NCBI GenBank assembly: GCA_045648175.1 | Contig: JAZRNN010000036.1 | Span: forward strand, 1-28,249 | Direction: 5' to 3' | DNA from: SIG440 sp045648175 | Lineage (GTDB): Bacteria; Bacillota; Clostridia; Monoglobales; Monoglobaceae | DNA length: 28,249 nt | Notes under the pieces: generated by a model | What the model was told of the DNA's origin: nothing | The model's input: the letters and a program-made list of their open reading frames with translations, nothing else | Databases searched by the model: none | In this document: in pieces, positions 1 to 8,230 of the stretch | Layout: each line of letters starts with the position of its first letter | How positions within the stretch are numbered: the first letter of the stretch is position 1 | Program-made: the position numbers and the translations under genes

Positions 1-10
1 TTTATGTTAG

Positions 11-99
11 TGGTGCCGGAAACCGGGATCGAACCGGTACGGGAAGTTAATCCCACAGGATTTTAAGTCCTGGGCGTCTGCCAGTTCCGCCACTCCGGC
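11..99 (-). tRNA. tRNA-Leu (anticodon UAA)
   Basis: On the minus strand the sequence folds as a class II tRNA. The acceptor stem GCCGGAG pairs with TTCCGGC (one G-U pair), followed by discriminator A and an encoded CCA. The anticodon loop CTTAAAA carries TAA, so it reads UUA leucine codons. A long variable arm and the T-loop TTCGATCC are visible. A matching promoter lies directly upstream. Confidence 0.96.
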
Positions 100-123
100 A
101 CGCTGCTCACTGCTAACTGTGAT

Positions 124-152
124 ATAATAACACATTTTATGCCGTTTGTCAA
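124..152 (-). promoter_or_regulatory. sigma-A type promoter of tRNA-Leu(UAA)
   Basis: On the minus strand, TTGACA (147-152) and TATTAT (124-129) are separated by exactly 17 bp. They sit 25 bp upstream of the tRNA 5' end, which suits a short 5' leader. Confidence 0.8.
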
Positions 153-183
153 GACTTAAAACAGAAAAATTTAAATAAATTTT

Positions 184-225
184 ACAGAATATACTGCATA
201 ATATATTTTATGCAGTATATTCTGT
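184..225 (-). terminator. hairpin terminator after the M18 aminopeptidase gene
   Basis: A perfect 17-bp inverted repeat (184-200 with 209-225) with an 8-nt loop starts 15 bp past the aminopeptidase stop. On the minus strand it is followed by T-rich sequence. It probably ends the long housekeeping gene run. It is AT-rich, so it is weaker than a GC-rich terminator. Confidence 0.65.
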
Positions 226-239
226 GTTTATACATTAAA

Positions 240-1625
240 TTAACTATTCATAAAAGCTTTATAACCTTTATAAGCCATATAAATATCAAATTTACCTGCA
301 ACTTCATTGGGAGAATGCATTCCCAAAAGTGTAACACCACAGTCGATAACATCAACATCTAAATTGGCAATATATTGTGCGATAGTACCTCCACCGCCGA
401 TATCAACCTTTCCAAGCTCACCCGACTGCCACACAACACCATTATCTTCAAAAATTCCACGAATTTTTGCAACAAACTCGGCACTCGCATCGCTTGAACC
501 GCTCTTTCCTCTTGCTCCGGTGTATTTAGTAAGCAAAAGACCTTCGTTTATATATGAAGAATTGTTTCGTTCAAATATTTCAGGGAAATTGGGGTCATAT
601 GCTGCACCAACATCCGCAGAAAGGCACTGAGAATTTGAAAGACATTCGCGCAAAGCGAGTTCGCTGTAATTACCATCTGTAAGACTGCAAACCTTTGCAA
701 GTACATTTTCAAAATTACGTGACAACATTCCCGTATTACCCATACTTCCGATTTCTTCTTTATCGACCAAAAGACAAATAGCAGTTTTTGAAGGGCTAGT
801 GGTGTCAATAATTGCTCTGATTGCAGTATAAGCACAAACTCTGTCATCGTGGCCATAGCCTGCAATCATACTTCTGTCAAAACCCAGGTCACGTGCTGAA
901 AATGCCGGTACAAGTTCAAGCTCGCTGCTCATAAGGTCTGCTTCACAAATGTCATATTTTTCATTAAGAAGCTTCATCACACCATACTTTACCTTTTCTT
1001 TTTCTGTGTCATCGTACGGAATATTGCCCACAACCACATTAAGTTTTTCGGCATCAAATGCCTCGCTGAGTTTTTTACCGTTGTACTGTGATGCCAGATG
1101 TGGCAAAAGGTCTGTTATACAGAAAATTGGGTCGTTCTCATCTTCGCCGATTGAAATGTTAATAGCTGTCCCGTCTTTCTTTACAACAACGCCGTGGAGT
1201 GACAAAGGAATATTATACCACTGATACTTTCTTATACCGCCGTAATAATGTGTTTTTAAGAAAGCAATTCCATTATCCTCATAAAGAGGCTGCGGCTTTA
1301 AATCGAGTCTTGGAGAATCGATATGTGCACCAACTATGTTTACACCATTTTTAATTGGTTCAGTACCGATTACAAAGGCACATACTCCTTTGCTGCGGTT
1401 TACACTGTAAATTTTATCTCCAGGTTTAAGCGCTTTTTTTTCATCAACGTTGCAAAATCCGGCAGTTTCAAGCATTTTAACAGACATACTGCAGAATTCT
1501 CTTTCGGTTTTTGACTCGGTTAATGCAAGTCTGTATTCCTCGCAGAAATCATAAATTTTTGCTTTTTCATCATCTTCCATTCCAACAAAACCATTTTTTC
1601 TTTCATAAAGCAGATTTTCACTCAT
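240..1625 (-). CDS. M18 family aminopeptidase
   Basis: This 461-residue cytoplasmic zinc aminopeptidase of the M18 (aspartyl aminopeptidase-like) family trims N-terminal residues from peptides, preferring acidic ones in characterised members. Recognition rests on the block GAHIDSPRLDLKPQPLYED (99-117) and on the cocatalytic metal ligand motifs in order: H101, D260/D261 in GHDDR, E290-E291 in DKEEIGS, D338 in SADVGAAYDP and H437 in LGMHSPNE. All are present and the length is normal, so it should be active. The ATG start is preceded by a GAGGG ribosome binding site about 8 nt away. It lies 20 bp behind the lytic transglycosylase gene and looks like the last gene of that run. Exact substrate preference cannot be read from sequence. 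Confidence 0.93.
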   Translation of the reverse strand: MSENLLYERKNGFVGMEDDEKAKIYDFCEEYRLALTESKTEREFCSMSVKMLETAGFCNVDEKKALKPGDKIYSVNRSKGVCAFVIGTEPIKNGVNIVGAHIDSPRLDLKPQPLYEDNGIAFLKTHYYGGIRKYQWYNIPLSLHGVVVKKDGTAINISIGEDENDPIFCITDLLPHLASQYNGKKLSEAFDAEKLNVVVGNIPYDDTEKEKVKYGVMKLLNEKYDICEADLMSSELELVPAFSARDLGFDRSMIAGYGHDDRVCAYTAIRAIIDTTSPSKTAICLLVDKEEIGSMGNTGMLSRNFENVLAKVCSLTDGNYSELALRECLSNSQCLSADVGAAYDPNFPEIFERNNSSYINEGLLLTKYTGARGKSGSSDASAEFVAKIRGIFEDNGVVWQSGELGKVDIGGGGTIAQYIANLDVDVIDCGVTLLGMHSPNEVAGKFDIYMAYKGYKAFMNS

Positions 1626-1644
1626 ATTTTAATCCCTCACTTCG

Positions 1645-2223
1645 TTATATTTCGTCTGTCTTATATAATTTGTTGTACATTTCATAAGTTTTAAAAACTT
1701 TTTTAACATAGTTCTTTGTTTCGGTGTACGGAATATCAGAAAGTCCGCCCATACCATCGGTAAGTTCTTTGTCATCAAGCCATTTTGTGACGTTTCCTGT
1801 GCCGCCGTTATATGCAGTAATTGCAAGTTCTGTATCGTTATGGGTATCCATTAGTGTCCGCAGATAAAAACAGCCCAGATGTATGTTTTTTTGCGGATTA
1901 TAAAGGTCGGCTGGTATAGTATAGCCAAAGTTTCCTTTTTGATTACACTCTTCTGCAGTTTTACGCATAAGCTGCATCAGACCTCTTGCCTTTGCATTTG
2001 AAAGAGCATGCGGGTCAAAGTTGCTTTCCACTTTTATCACCGAATATACAAGATATTTGTCAAGGTTATATTTATCTGCATATTCCTCGACATAGTCTTG
2101 ATATTTAATAGGGTATATCTTTTGTAAAATTTGTTCTTTGCCGTTTCCTACCGTAAAATATAAAAGAAAAACAGCTAATAATATAATTAAAATAAGTTTA
2201 AAACAACCTATGTTACGTTTCAT
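1645..2223 (-). CDS. membrane-anchored lytic transglycosylase (SLT domain)
   Basis: This 192-residue protein has one N-terminal membrane segment (about 8-25) and a short linker, then an SLT/lysozyme-like domain on the outer face. It should cleave the MurNAc-GlcNAc bond of peptidoglycan with formation of 1,6-anhydro-MurNAc. The catalytic Glu is E66 in VIKVESNFDP. The GLMQLM motif follows at 81-86 and the AYNGGTGNV motif near the C-terminus. The usual Pro after GLMQLM is Arg here (LMRKTAEE), a small deviation outside the catalytic residue. The gene lies 33 bp behind coaE. The polA-coaE-transglycosylase order is familiar from Clostridia. Its role in wall turnover is inferred from the family. Confidence 0.92.
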   Translation of the reverse strand: MKRNIGCFKLILIILLAVFLLYFTVGNGKEQILQKIYPIKYQDYVEEYADKYNLDKYLVYSVIKVESNFDPHALSNAKARGLMQLMRKTAEECNQKGNFGYTIPADLYNPQKNIHLGCFYLRTLMDTHNDTELAITAYNGGTGNVTKWLDDKELTDGMGGLSDIPYTETKNYVKKVFKTYEMYNKLYKTDEI

Positions 2224-2256
2224 TATTTAAATCCCTCAAAATTAATAAACTTTAAA

Positions 2257-2832
2257 CTAACTTATGCATAAGTCATTGGCAAATCCCTTTATTTTTGCGA
2301 TATCACCGTCGTTCTTAAAACAAATATCGGCATGTTTTATGTATTCTTCATCTGACATTTGATTTAAAATCCTCTCTTCAGCTGATTTCCGGTTTATTCC
2401 GTCTCGTGCCATTATACGCCTGATACGTTCTTCCTTATCTGCAACAACGGCAACAGTTAAATCACAATTAAAGGGAAAATCTTTCTCAAACAAAAGCGGT
2501 ACATCAAGCACAAGGATATCAGTAGAACATTCATTTATCTGACGTTGCATTTCATCAAAAATATACTTATGTGTGATTTTATTTAGAATATTTAATTTAT
2601 TGCTGTCGGCAAACACTATGCCTCCCAACTTTTTTCGGTCAAGTTCGTCGTCGGGGGCAATAATATCTCTGCCGAAAACAGAAATAATTTCTTCAAGTGC
2701 AGGCTTGCCTTTTTGGACAATTTGTCTTGCAATTAAATCTGCATCAATTATTTGTGCACCGCATTTTTTTAATTCGTCACAGACAGAACTTTTTCCTGCA
2801 CCTGTTCCACCGGTAATTCCTATAATCTTCAC
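2257..2832 (-). CDS. coaE: dephospho-CoA kinase CoaE
   Basis: CoaE (191 residues) phosphorylates the 3'-hydroxyl of dephospho-CoA with ATP, the last step of coenzyme A synthesis, in the cytoplasm. The N-terminus carries a P-loop, GGTGAGKSS (8-16), followed by IDADLIARQ, the conserved DAD acceptor-binding motif. A LDVPLLFE motif and a lid with RIMARDGI are also present. The start codon is GTG, which gives the typical N-terminus MKIIGITGG. It lies 22 bp downstream of polA, a common pairing in Firmicutes, so the two are probably co-transcribed. Confidence 0.96.
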   Translation of the reverse strand: MKIIGITGGTGAGKSSVCDELKKCGAQIIDADLIARQIVQKGKPALEEIISVFGRDIIAPDDELDRKKLGGIVFADSNKLNILNKITHKYIFDEMQRQINECSTDILVLDVPLLFEKDFPFNCDLTVAVVADKEERIRRIMARDGINRKSAEERILNQMSDEEYIKHADICFKNDGDIAKIKGFANDLCIS

Positions 2833-2854
2833 TTAAATCTATCCTATCAAAATT

Positions 2855-5467
2855 CTATTTGGTATCATACCAGGTTTTGCCGCAGCTTCCTTCAACCTTA
2901 AGAGGTACAGAAAGTTTAATCGCATTTTCCATTTCTTCGGTCAAAAGCTTTTCAACCTTATCGCATTCATCAGGAAGAGCCTCAACAATCAGTTCGTCGT
3001 GAACCTGCAGGATAAGTTTTGACTTTAAGTCCTCAGCTTTTAAGCGTTTATAAACATTGACCATTGCAATTTTTATTATATCTGCCGCTGAACCCTGAAC
3101 GGGTGCATTCATTGCAACTCTTTCGCCAAACGCTTGGGTTATTTTGTTTGCAGCACGGAGTTCGGGAAGATATCTGCGTCTGTTAAGTATGGTTGAAACA
3201 AAGCCTAGTTTTTTGCCATCTTCAACAGTTTTTTCCATATATTCCTTCACTTTGGGATATGCCGAAAGATAGTCTGCTATATATTGTTTTGCCTCTTTTA
3301 TGGATATTTTTAAATCCTGAGCAAGTGAAAACTCGCCTATTCCGTAAACAATTCCAAAGTTAACAGCCTTGGCACCAAAACGCATTGAAGGTGTAACTTC
3401 ACCTACAGGAACTTTAAAGACCTGAGATGCAGTCTGAGTATGAATATCGGTGCCACTGAGAAAAGCGTTGCGCATATTGTCATCGTCTGCAATATGCGCT
3501 AGTACTCTAAGCTCAATCTGCGAGTAATCGGCATCTACCAGAACATTTTCACCCTCGGCAACAAACATTTTGCGCATTTGTCTGCCACGCTCGGTGCGGA
3601 TTGGAATGTTTTGAAGATTAGGCTCGGTACTGCTTATTCTGCCTGTTGCAGTAACGGTCTGATTAAAATTAGAGTGAATTCTGCCTGTCTTTACATTTAT
3701 TACCGAAATAAGACCATCAACATAAGTAGACTGCAGTTTTGTAAGGCCGCGGTATTCAAGTATACATTCTATAATTGGGTGCTCGCCCTCTAGTTTTTTT
3801 AGTACCTCTGCATTAGTTGAATAGCCTGTCTTGGTTTTTTTGCCGTGTGGAAGCTTTAAGCCTTCAAAAAGTACTTCTCCAAGTTGTTTTGGGGAATTAA
3901 TATTAAAAGTTTTTTCTGCAAATTCGTAAATCTGCTGTTCAAGTTGAGTAATACTATTTTTTAGCTGTAAACCAAACTCAACAAGTGCTTCACGGTCTAC
4001 CATAACACCTGTATACTGCATATCTGCAAGAACTTCAACCAGGGGAAGTTCAACGTCATAATAGAGTCTGTGCTGATTGTTTTTCTCCAACTCATCTGCA
4101 AATTTTTTCCACAGTTTAGCAATTACAAATAAATCAAAAGCTGTATTTTCAAGACTGTCTGTATCTTCATCAAATGAAAGACTAAGTTGACAGTTTTCTT
4201 CAATATTATCTTCTGTTCCTCCTGTAAGACCTAAAAACTCCAAAGCCAAATCATCTATTTTATATGCTGACCTTGTTGGGTCAAGGATATATGCAGCAAT
4301 TGCTGTGTCAAAGCCAAGACCTGCATACTCAATTTTACGGTTTTTGAGATACAGAATATCTTCTTTAACGTTAAAACCAATCTTATTGCAGCCATCATTT
4401 TCAAAGAAAGACTTTAACTCAGCATCATTAGGGTTAGCTATATAAAAGCTGTTTTTGCCGTCAACAGATATTCCTATATCATCACCATAAAGACGGTATA
4501 TTGCCCACTTTTCATTTTCAGCAATTTCACGAAGTTTTGATGAGTCAGCAACTGTGCATTTACCTTCAAATTTAACTTCTTCGCGTTTTTGAGGGGGTGT
4601 TAAATTATGCTTGCTCATAAACGCTTTAAAATTAAGCCTTGTAAAAAGTTCAGCAAGTGCATCTTTGTCATATTCACGGATTGCACATTCTTCAACAGAA
4701 AAGTCCATAGGAACATTTCTGTCAATTTCAGCGAGCTGACGGCTGAGGATGGCATCGTCTCTGCCTTCCTCAAGTTTCTTCTTTACTGAAGGCGTAGCTT
4801 CAATGTTTTCAAGATTTGAATAAATATTTTCAATACTCTTGTACTTTTCGATGAGAGAAAATGCAGTTTTTTCGCCAATTCCTTTTACTCCGGGAATATT
4901 ATCAGACGTGTCACCCATAAGACCTTTTACATCAATAAATTCGCTTGGGGTGACCGAGTATTTTTCATAAACTTCATCAGCGCCGTAAATTGTGGTTGTT
5001 GTACTGCCCATTTTAGATATAACCAGTTTAACTTTGACTAAATCAGAGGCAAGCTGAAGGTCATCTTTGTCTCCTGTGAGAATAGAACATTCTATCCCTG
5101 ATTTTTCGCATATTGAGGATACTGTACCTATAATATCATCAGCCTCATAACCTGGTTTTTCAAGACAGACACAGTTCATTGCTCTGAGAACTTCTTTAAT
5201 CAAAGGAAGTTGCACGAGAAAATCTTCGGGGGCAGGCTTACGTTGAGCCTTATATTGGTCATACATTTTGTGACGAAAGGTTTTTTCCTTAACATCAAAG
5301 GCGACACAAAGATAGTCGGGCATATCCTCCTCAAGATTTTTAAACAGAATATTTAAAAAACCATAAACTGCGTTTGTAGGAGTTCCGTCGGGTGCGTTCA
5401 GCATACGAATTCCGTAATATGCACGATTTAAAATACTGTTTCCGTCAATTATAAGTAGCTTTTTCAA
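2855..5467 (-). CDS. polA: DNA polymerase I
   Basis: This is a full-length PolA (870 residues) for Okazaki fragment maturation and repair synthesis. Domains: 5'-3' flap exonuclease (about 1-290, with EADDIIG at 108-114 and GDTSDNIPGVKGIGEKTA near 185-202), a degenerate 3'-5' exonuclease fold (about 300-460) and the polymerase (about 470-870). Polymerase motif A is DADYSQIELR (645-654), motif B is RFGAKAVNFGIVYG (696-709) and motif C is QVHDE (821-825). The proofreading site looks dead: the DxE of Exo I is missing (WAIYRLYGDD at 321-330) and the Exo II and Exo III aspartates are not in their usual context, as in Bacillus and Thermus enzymes. The start is TTG, chosen because it gives the standard N-terminus MKKLLIIDGN. 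Confidence 0.97.
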   Translation of the reverse strand: MKKLLIIDGNSILNRAYYGIRMLNAPDGTPTNAVYGFLNILFKNLEEDMPDYLCVAFDVKEKTFRHKMYDQYKAQRKPAPEDFLVQLPLIKEVLRAMNCVCLEKPGYEADDIIGTVSSICEKSGIECSILTGDKDDLQLASDLVKVKLVISKMGSTTTTIYGADEVYEKYSVTPSEFIDVKGLMGDTSDNIPGVKGIGEKTAFSLIEKYKSIENIYSNLENIEATPSVKKKLEEGRDDAILSRQLAEIDRNVPMDFSVEECAIREYDKDALAELFTRLNFKAFMSKHNLTPPQKREEVKFEGKCTVADSSKLREIAENEKWAIYRLYGDDIGISVDGKNSFYIANPNDAELKSFFENDGCNKIGFNVKEDILYLKNRKIEYAGLGFDTAIAAYILDPTRSAYKIDDLALEFLGLTGGTEDNIEENCQLSLSFDEDTDSLENTAFDLFVIAKLWKKFADELEKNNQHRLYYDVELPLVEVLADMQYTGVMVDREALVEFGLQLKNSITQLEQQIYEFAEKTFNINSPKQLGEVLFEGLKLPHGKKTKTGYSTNAEVLKKLEGEHPIIECILEYRGLTKLQSTYVDGLISVINVKTGRIHSNFNQTVTATGRISSTEPNLQNIPIRTERGRQMRKMFVAEGENVLVDADYSQIELRVLAHIADDDNMRNAFLSGTDIHTQTASQVFKVPVGEVTPSMRFGAKAVNFGIVYGIGEFSLAQDLKISIKEAKQYIADYLSAYPKVKEYMEKTVEDGKKLGFVSTILNRRRYLPELRAANKITQAFGERVAMNAPVQGSAADIIKIAMVNVYKRLKAEDLKSKLILQVHDELIVEALPDECDKVEKLLTEEMENAIKLSVPLKVEGSCGKTWYDTK

Positions 5468-5503
5468 GTAAAATCACAAACCTTTTATTATATGTACTTA
5501 AAA

Positions 5504-5539
5504 GAATACTTCCGGCAGTATCGCCTGCCAAAAGTATTC
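5504..5539 (-). terminator. hairpin terminator after gerW/ytfJ
   Basis: On the minus strand GAATACTT pairs with AAGTATTC, and an inner GGCAG pairs with CTGCC. The hairpin is followed by TTTTAAG. It begins 11 bp beyond the gerW stop and separates that gene from polA. It may be leaky, because only a weak promoter candidate (TATAAT at 5487-5492 without a good -35) lies before polA. Confidence 0.65.
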
Positions 5540-5550
5540 CGTAAAATCAT

Positions 5551-6027
5551 TTATTCAGACACAAAATCATCTGCAGTATCATCTTCGGTAGATGTAGGCA
5601 CAGCTGTCATAGCATTCTTCTCTTCCTTTTTTGCTTTGAATGTGTTTTTAACATATTCAGTTCCTTCAATCAGCTTGTCAATGGCTGATGGAACCATATC
5701 AAGAATTCTGTCATAAACCGTTGAATTGGGGTTTACAGGCATAAGTCTTATCTGTCCTTTGCCAACCACCATAAATGCAACCGGAGTAATCGAAACACCT
5801 CCACCTGCACCGCCACCAAACATATTTGGCTTATCTGCGGGGGTTTTTGCAGCCGAATGGTCAGAGCCGCCTACGCCAAAACCAAGACCTACCTTGGAAA
5901 TGGGGATAATTACGGTTCCGTCAGGAGTTTCAACAGGGTCACCGACAATTGTATTTACATCAATCATATCTCTGATGCTTTGCATCGCTGTGTACATCAA
6001 GCCCTGAATAGGATGTTGTTCTGCCAT
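5551..6027 (-). CDS. ytfJ: GerW/YtfJ family sporulation protein
   Basis: The protein matches the GerW/YtfJ family, needed for proper spore germination in Bacillus and conserved in endospore formers. Family hallmarks are HPIQGLMYTAMQSIRDMIDV near the N-terminus, VGDPVETPDGTVIIPISKV, the glycine-rich GLGFGVGGSD and GGGAGGGVSITPVAF, and a charged, disordered C-terminal tail. The reading frame is open to a GTG at 6052-6054 and has another ATG at 6037-6039. I prefer the ATG at 6025-6027 (MAEQHPIQG) because homologues begin there, although none of the three has an ideally spaced ribosome binding site. It follows ytfI (DUF2953), as in Bacillus, which supports the identity. Confidence 0.9.
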   Translation of the reverse strand: MAEQHPIQGLMYTAMQSIRDMIDVNTIVGDPVETPDGTVIIPISKVGLGFGVGGSDHSAAKTPADKPNMFGGGAGGGVSITPVAFMVVGKGQIRLMPVNPNSTVYDRILDMVPSAIDKLIEGTEYVKNTFKAKKEEKNAMTAVPTSTEDDTADDFVSE

Positions 6028-6046
6028 ATTAATTTCCATAGCCTTT

Positions 6047-6209
6047 CTGCCCACAAATAGTATTTAAAAATATACACGCATCTCATTGTGGGCAGATAAG
6101 GCGTGTAGTGGAAATTACGCACATCGCCATTTTGTGCCTTTCAGGCACAAAAGCTCGGCGGTGCAATAAATTCCACCGGAGGTTTAACGTGATTTTTCAC
6201 GTTAAACCT
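6047..6209. repeat. cluster of nested inverted repeats between ytfI and ytfJ
   Basis: Four dyad elements fill this spacer. (1) 6047-6056 pairs with 6086-6095 (CTGCCCACAA/TTGTGGGCAG). (2) ACACGC at 6074-6079 pairs with GCGTGT at 6101-6106. (3) A long imperfect palindrome, 6108-6176, has outer GTGGAA/TTCCAC arms and an inner perfect 10-bp stem, TTTTGTGCCT/AGGCACAAAA, with a 3-nt loop. (4) A perfect 13-bp stem, 6180-6192 with 6197-6209, overlaps the ytfI stop codon. They could be a MITE-like insertion or an RNA processing or attenuation element. I cannot decide which. Confidence 0.7.
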
Positions 6210-6795
6210 CTCCTTTTTCTTTTTTATGTTTTGTATATAGTCTTAATACTCTCAATCCTGCAAGAATAATATGTGCCGTACGCATTTTTATTATTCCTTC
6301 TGCTTCAATTTCAAAAGTTTTTTCATTATATGCAGGTGCAAGCTCTACATGTGGAAACTCTATTTTGATATACCGGCACAAATATGCATATATATTGCTA
6401 ATTAGTGTCCATATTGCACCATATGCAATGCCGGTCTGTGCCGCATCACCCGTACCAAAGCTGCATCGTATAAATATATCGCTAACCTCTGCACGGCTAC
6501 CGGCATAATCAAATACCGCATTAACAACTTCTTTTACTTCTTGATACTGTGCCTTAAACTTTTTAATTTTTGCTAAAAAACTGTTAACAGACTTATCATT
6601 TTGAGTTTTGTTGTTTGTTTTTTTACCGCCAAAATTCTTTAGCTTTTCATTATCAAAAGTAAATTTAAAAAGCAGACTTTTAAATATCATTTTAACTTTT
6701 CCGCCACGGTATTCAATGATAATATTCAATTTGGGATAAAGCAACAGCCACAAAACTGCAGCTAACAGCAATGCTATAATTCCAAGCCAAAACAT
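6202..6795 (-). CDS. ytfI: DUF2953 membrane protein (YtfI-like)
   Basis: The 197-residue protein has one N-terminal membrane segment (about 3-20), a Lys-rich stretch, and a DUF2953 domain with the characteristic SFGTGDAAQTGIAYGAIW motif near 114-131. DUF2953 proteins have no established biochemical role. In Bacillus the gene (ytfI) sits next to ytfJ, as here, so a link to sporulation or the spore envelope is inferred from context. It starts with ATG 18 bp beyond the scpB stop and is probably co-transcribed with scpAB. Its stop codon lies inside a perfect 13-bp hairpin. Confidence 0.88.
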   Translation of the reverse strand: MFWLGIIALLLAAVLWLLLYPKLNIIIEYRGGKVKMIFKSLLFKFTFDNEKLKNFGGKKTNNKTQNDKSVNSFLAKIKKFKAQYQEVKEVVNAVFDYAGSRAEVSDIFIRCSFGTGDAAQTGIAYGAIWTLISNIYAYLCRYIKIEFPHVELAPAYNEKTFEIEAEGIIKMRTAHIILAGLRVLRLYTKHKKEKGEV

Positions 6796-6812
6796 TTTAT
6801 CACCGACTATGT

Positions 6813-7421
6813 CTATTCTTCTGCAGAAATTTCAGTCTCTGCGTCTGTATTTTCAGTTTCACCGAATTCTGTATTTTCAATACCTTGTTTAGATACAAAA
6901 TCTTCCGGGTTTTCTTCTTCAAAATCAGGCAGTTCTGCAAGACTTTCAATACCAAAACATCTTAAAAATTCTTCAGTTGTTCCAAAAAGCATAGGTCTTC
7001 CGGGTGTGTCGAGTCTTCCGACTTCTTCAATAAAGTTCTTTTCAAGCAATTTATTTACCAGTGTATCACACGAAACACCTCTGATTTGTTCAATAACCGC
7101 ACGTGTTACCGGTTGCTTGTATGCAACGATTGCAAGAACCTCCATTGCAGCGTTTGAAAGACTTTGACTGCGTCTTGGTTCAACAAGTTTTGATATGTAT
7201 TCCTGATAATCACGTCTTGTACACATCTGGTATGAATCCTCAAGGCGTATTATCTGTATACCACGCATTTCGCGGTCATATTTGTCTGACAAGGCTGTAA
7301 GTATAGCTCTTGTGCTTTTTATGTCAATATCAAGTATATCCGAAAGCTTTTCAACATCAACCTCATCACCTGCGGCAAAAAGTACACCCTCGATTATTGA
7401 TTCTGCTTGTTTTAATTCCAT
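6813..7421 (-). CDS. scpB: segregation and condensation protein B
   Basis: ScpB (202 residues) is the winged-helix kite subunit of the Smc-ScpA-ScpB condensin that compacts and helps segregate the chromosome. It has two winged-helix domains. Conserved stretches are IEGVLFAAGDEV near the start, NAAMEVLAIVAYKQPVTRAVIEQIRGV in the middle and GRPMLFGTTEEFLRCFG before an acidic C-terminal tail. Length and motifs are normal. It follows scpA by 25 bp in the standard scpA-scpB order. Confidence 0.96.
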   Translation of the reverse strand: MELKQAESIIEGVLFAAGDEVDVEKLSDILDIDIKSTRAILTALSDKYDREMRGIQIIRLEDSYQMCTRRDYQEYISKLVEPRRSQSLSNAAMEVLAIVAYKQPVTRAVIEQIRGVSCDTLVNKLLEKNFIEEVGRLDTPGRPMLFGTTEEFLRCFGIESLAELPDFEEENPEDFVSKQGIENTEFGETENTDAETEISAEE

Positions 7422-7446
7422 ATTTCCCCCAAAAGTGTTTAAAACA

Positions 7447-8205
7447 CTAATCTTCTATTTCTTCAAAGTTAAAATTGTCATCATCACTGATTTTTGTAAC
7501 CGAATATTCGCCAATTATATCGGTATCCTCAACATAAATTTTATTTAGCTTTATCATCTCAAGCACAGCAAGGAATGAAGCAACCGCCTCAGGTTTAGAT
7601 TTAATTCCCTTAAAAATATCCTTAAACAATATTTTGCCTTTTGAAATAAGACCGTTCCAGATTTTTCGCACTTTTTCCTTGATAGATACCTTTTCGTGAC
7701 CTACTATTCCTGAAAACGACCTCTTTGGAGGCGGAAGTTTGCGTTCAAGCTTTACACGTGACACTTTATAAGCTTCCATCAGGTTTTCAAGGGTCATTTT
7801 TGAATAGTTCATCTCAGCTGCAGGTCTTTCGATTACATCAGGAAGTTTAAAGAAAATACCAAAATCCGAATTTTCGTGGTCACGGAAGAATTCAATACTC
7901 TCTTTAATCTGCTGATATTCAAGAAGACGCCGTACAAGCTCGGTTCGTGGGTCTTCCTCTTCCTCGTCATCCTCTTTAGGCAGGAGCATTTTTGATTTTA
8001 TCTGAAGAAGGGTAGCTGCAAGCACAAGAAATTCGCTTGAAACCTCCAAATCCATTTCCTTCATACTTTGCATAACTTCTAAGTATTGGTCAAGAATGGT
8101 GGCTATTGGTATATCATAGATACTTACTTTATTCTTTTTTATAAGCATAAGAAGGAGGTCGAGTGGTCCTTCAAACGCATCAAGCTTAAACGAAAGCTGT
8201 TCCAT
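7447..8205 (-). CDS. scpA: segregation and condensation protein A
   Basis: ScpA (252 residues) is the kleisin subunit that bridges the Smc heads and binds a ScpB dimer. The N-terminal FEGPLDLLLMLIKKNKVSIYDI block and DQYLEVMQ, then FLVLAATLLQIKSKMLLP, are diagnostic. The C-terminal winged helix is seen in VASFLAVLEMIKLNKI. An acidic linker (DDEEEEDPRTE) follows the N-terminal domain, as usual. It sits 25 bp behind the site-2-protease-like gene and is probably transcribed from the promoter ahead of that gene. Confidence 0.96.
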   Translation of the reverse strand: MEQLSFKLDAFEGPLDLLLMLIKKNKVSIYDIPIATILDQYLEVMQSMKEMDLEVSSEFLVLAATLLQIKSKMLLPKEDDEEEEDPRTELVRRLLEYQQIKESIEFFRDHENSDFGIFFKLPDVIERPAAEMNYSKMTLENLMEAYKVSRVKLERKLPPPKRSFSGIVGHEKVSIKEKVRKIWNGLISKGKILFKDIFKGIKSKPEAVASFLAVLEMIKLNKIYVEDTDIIGEYSVTKISDDDNFNFEEIED

Positions 8206-8230
8206 AAGTTAAATTCCTGTTCTTTTGTAA

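Noticed and set aside
5487..5515. Promoter for polA based on TATAAT at 5487-5492
   Set aside because: The position 17 bp upstream reads CCGGAA and lies inside the gerW terminator hairpin, so there is no acceptable -35 box.
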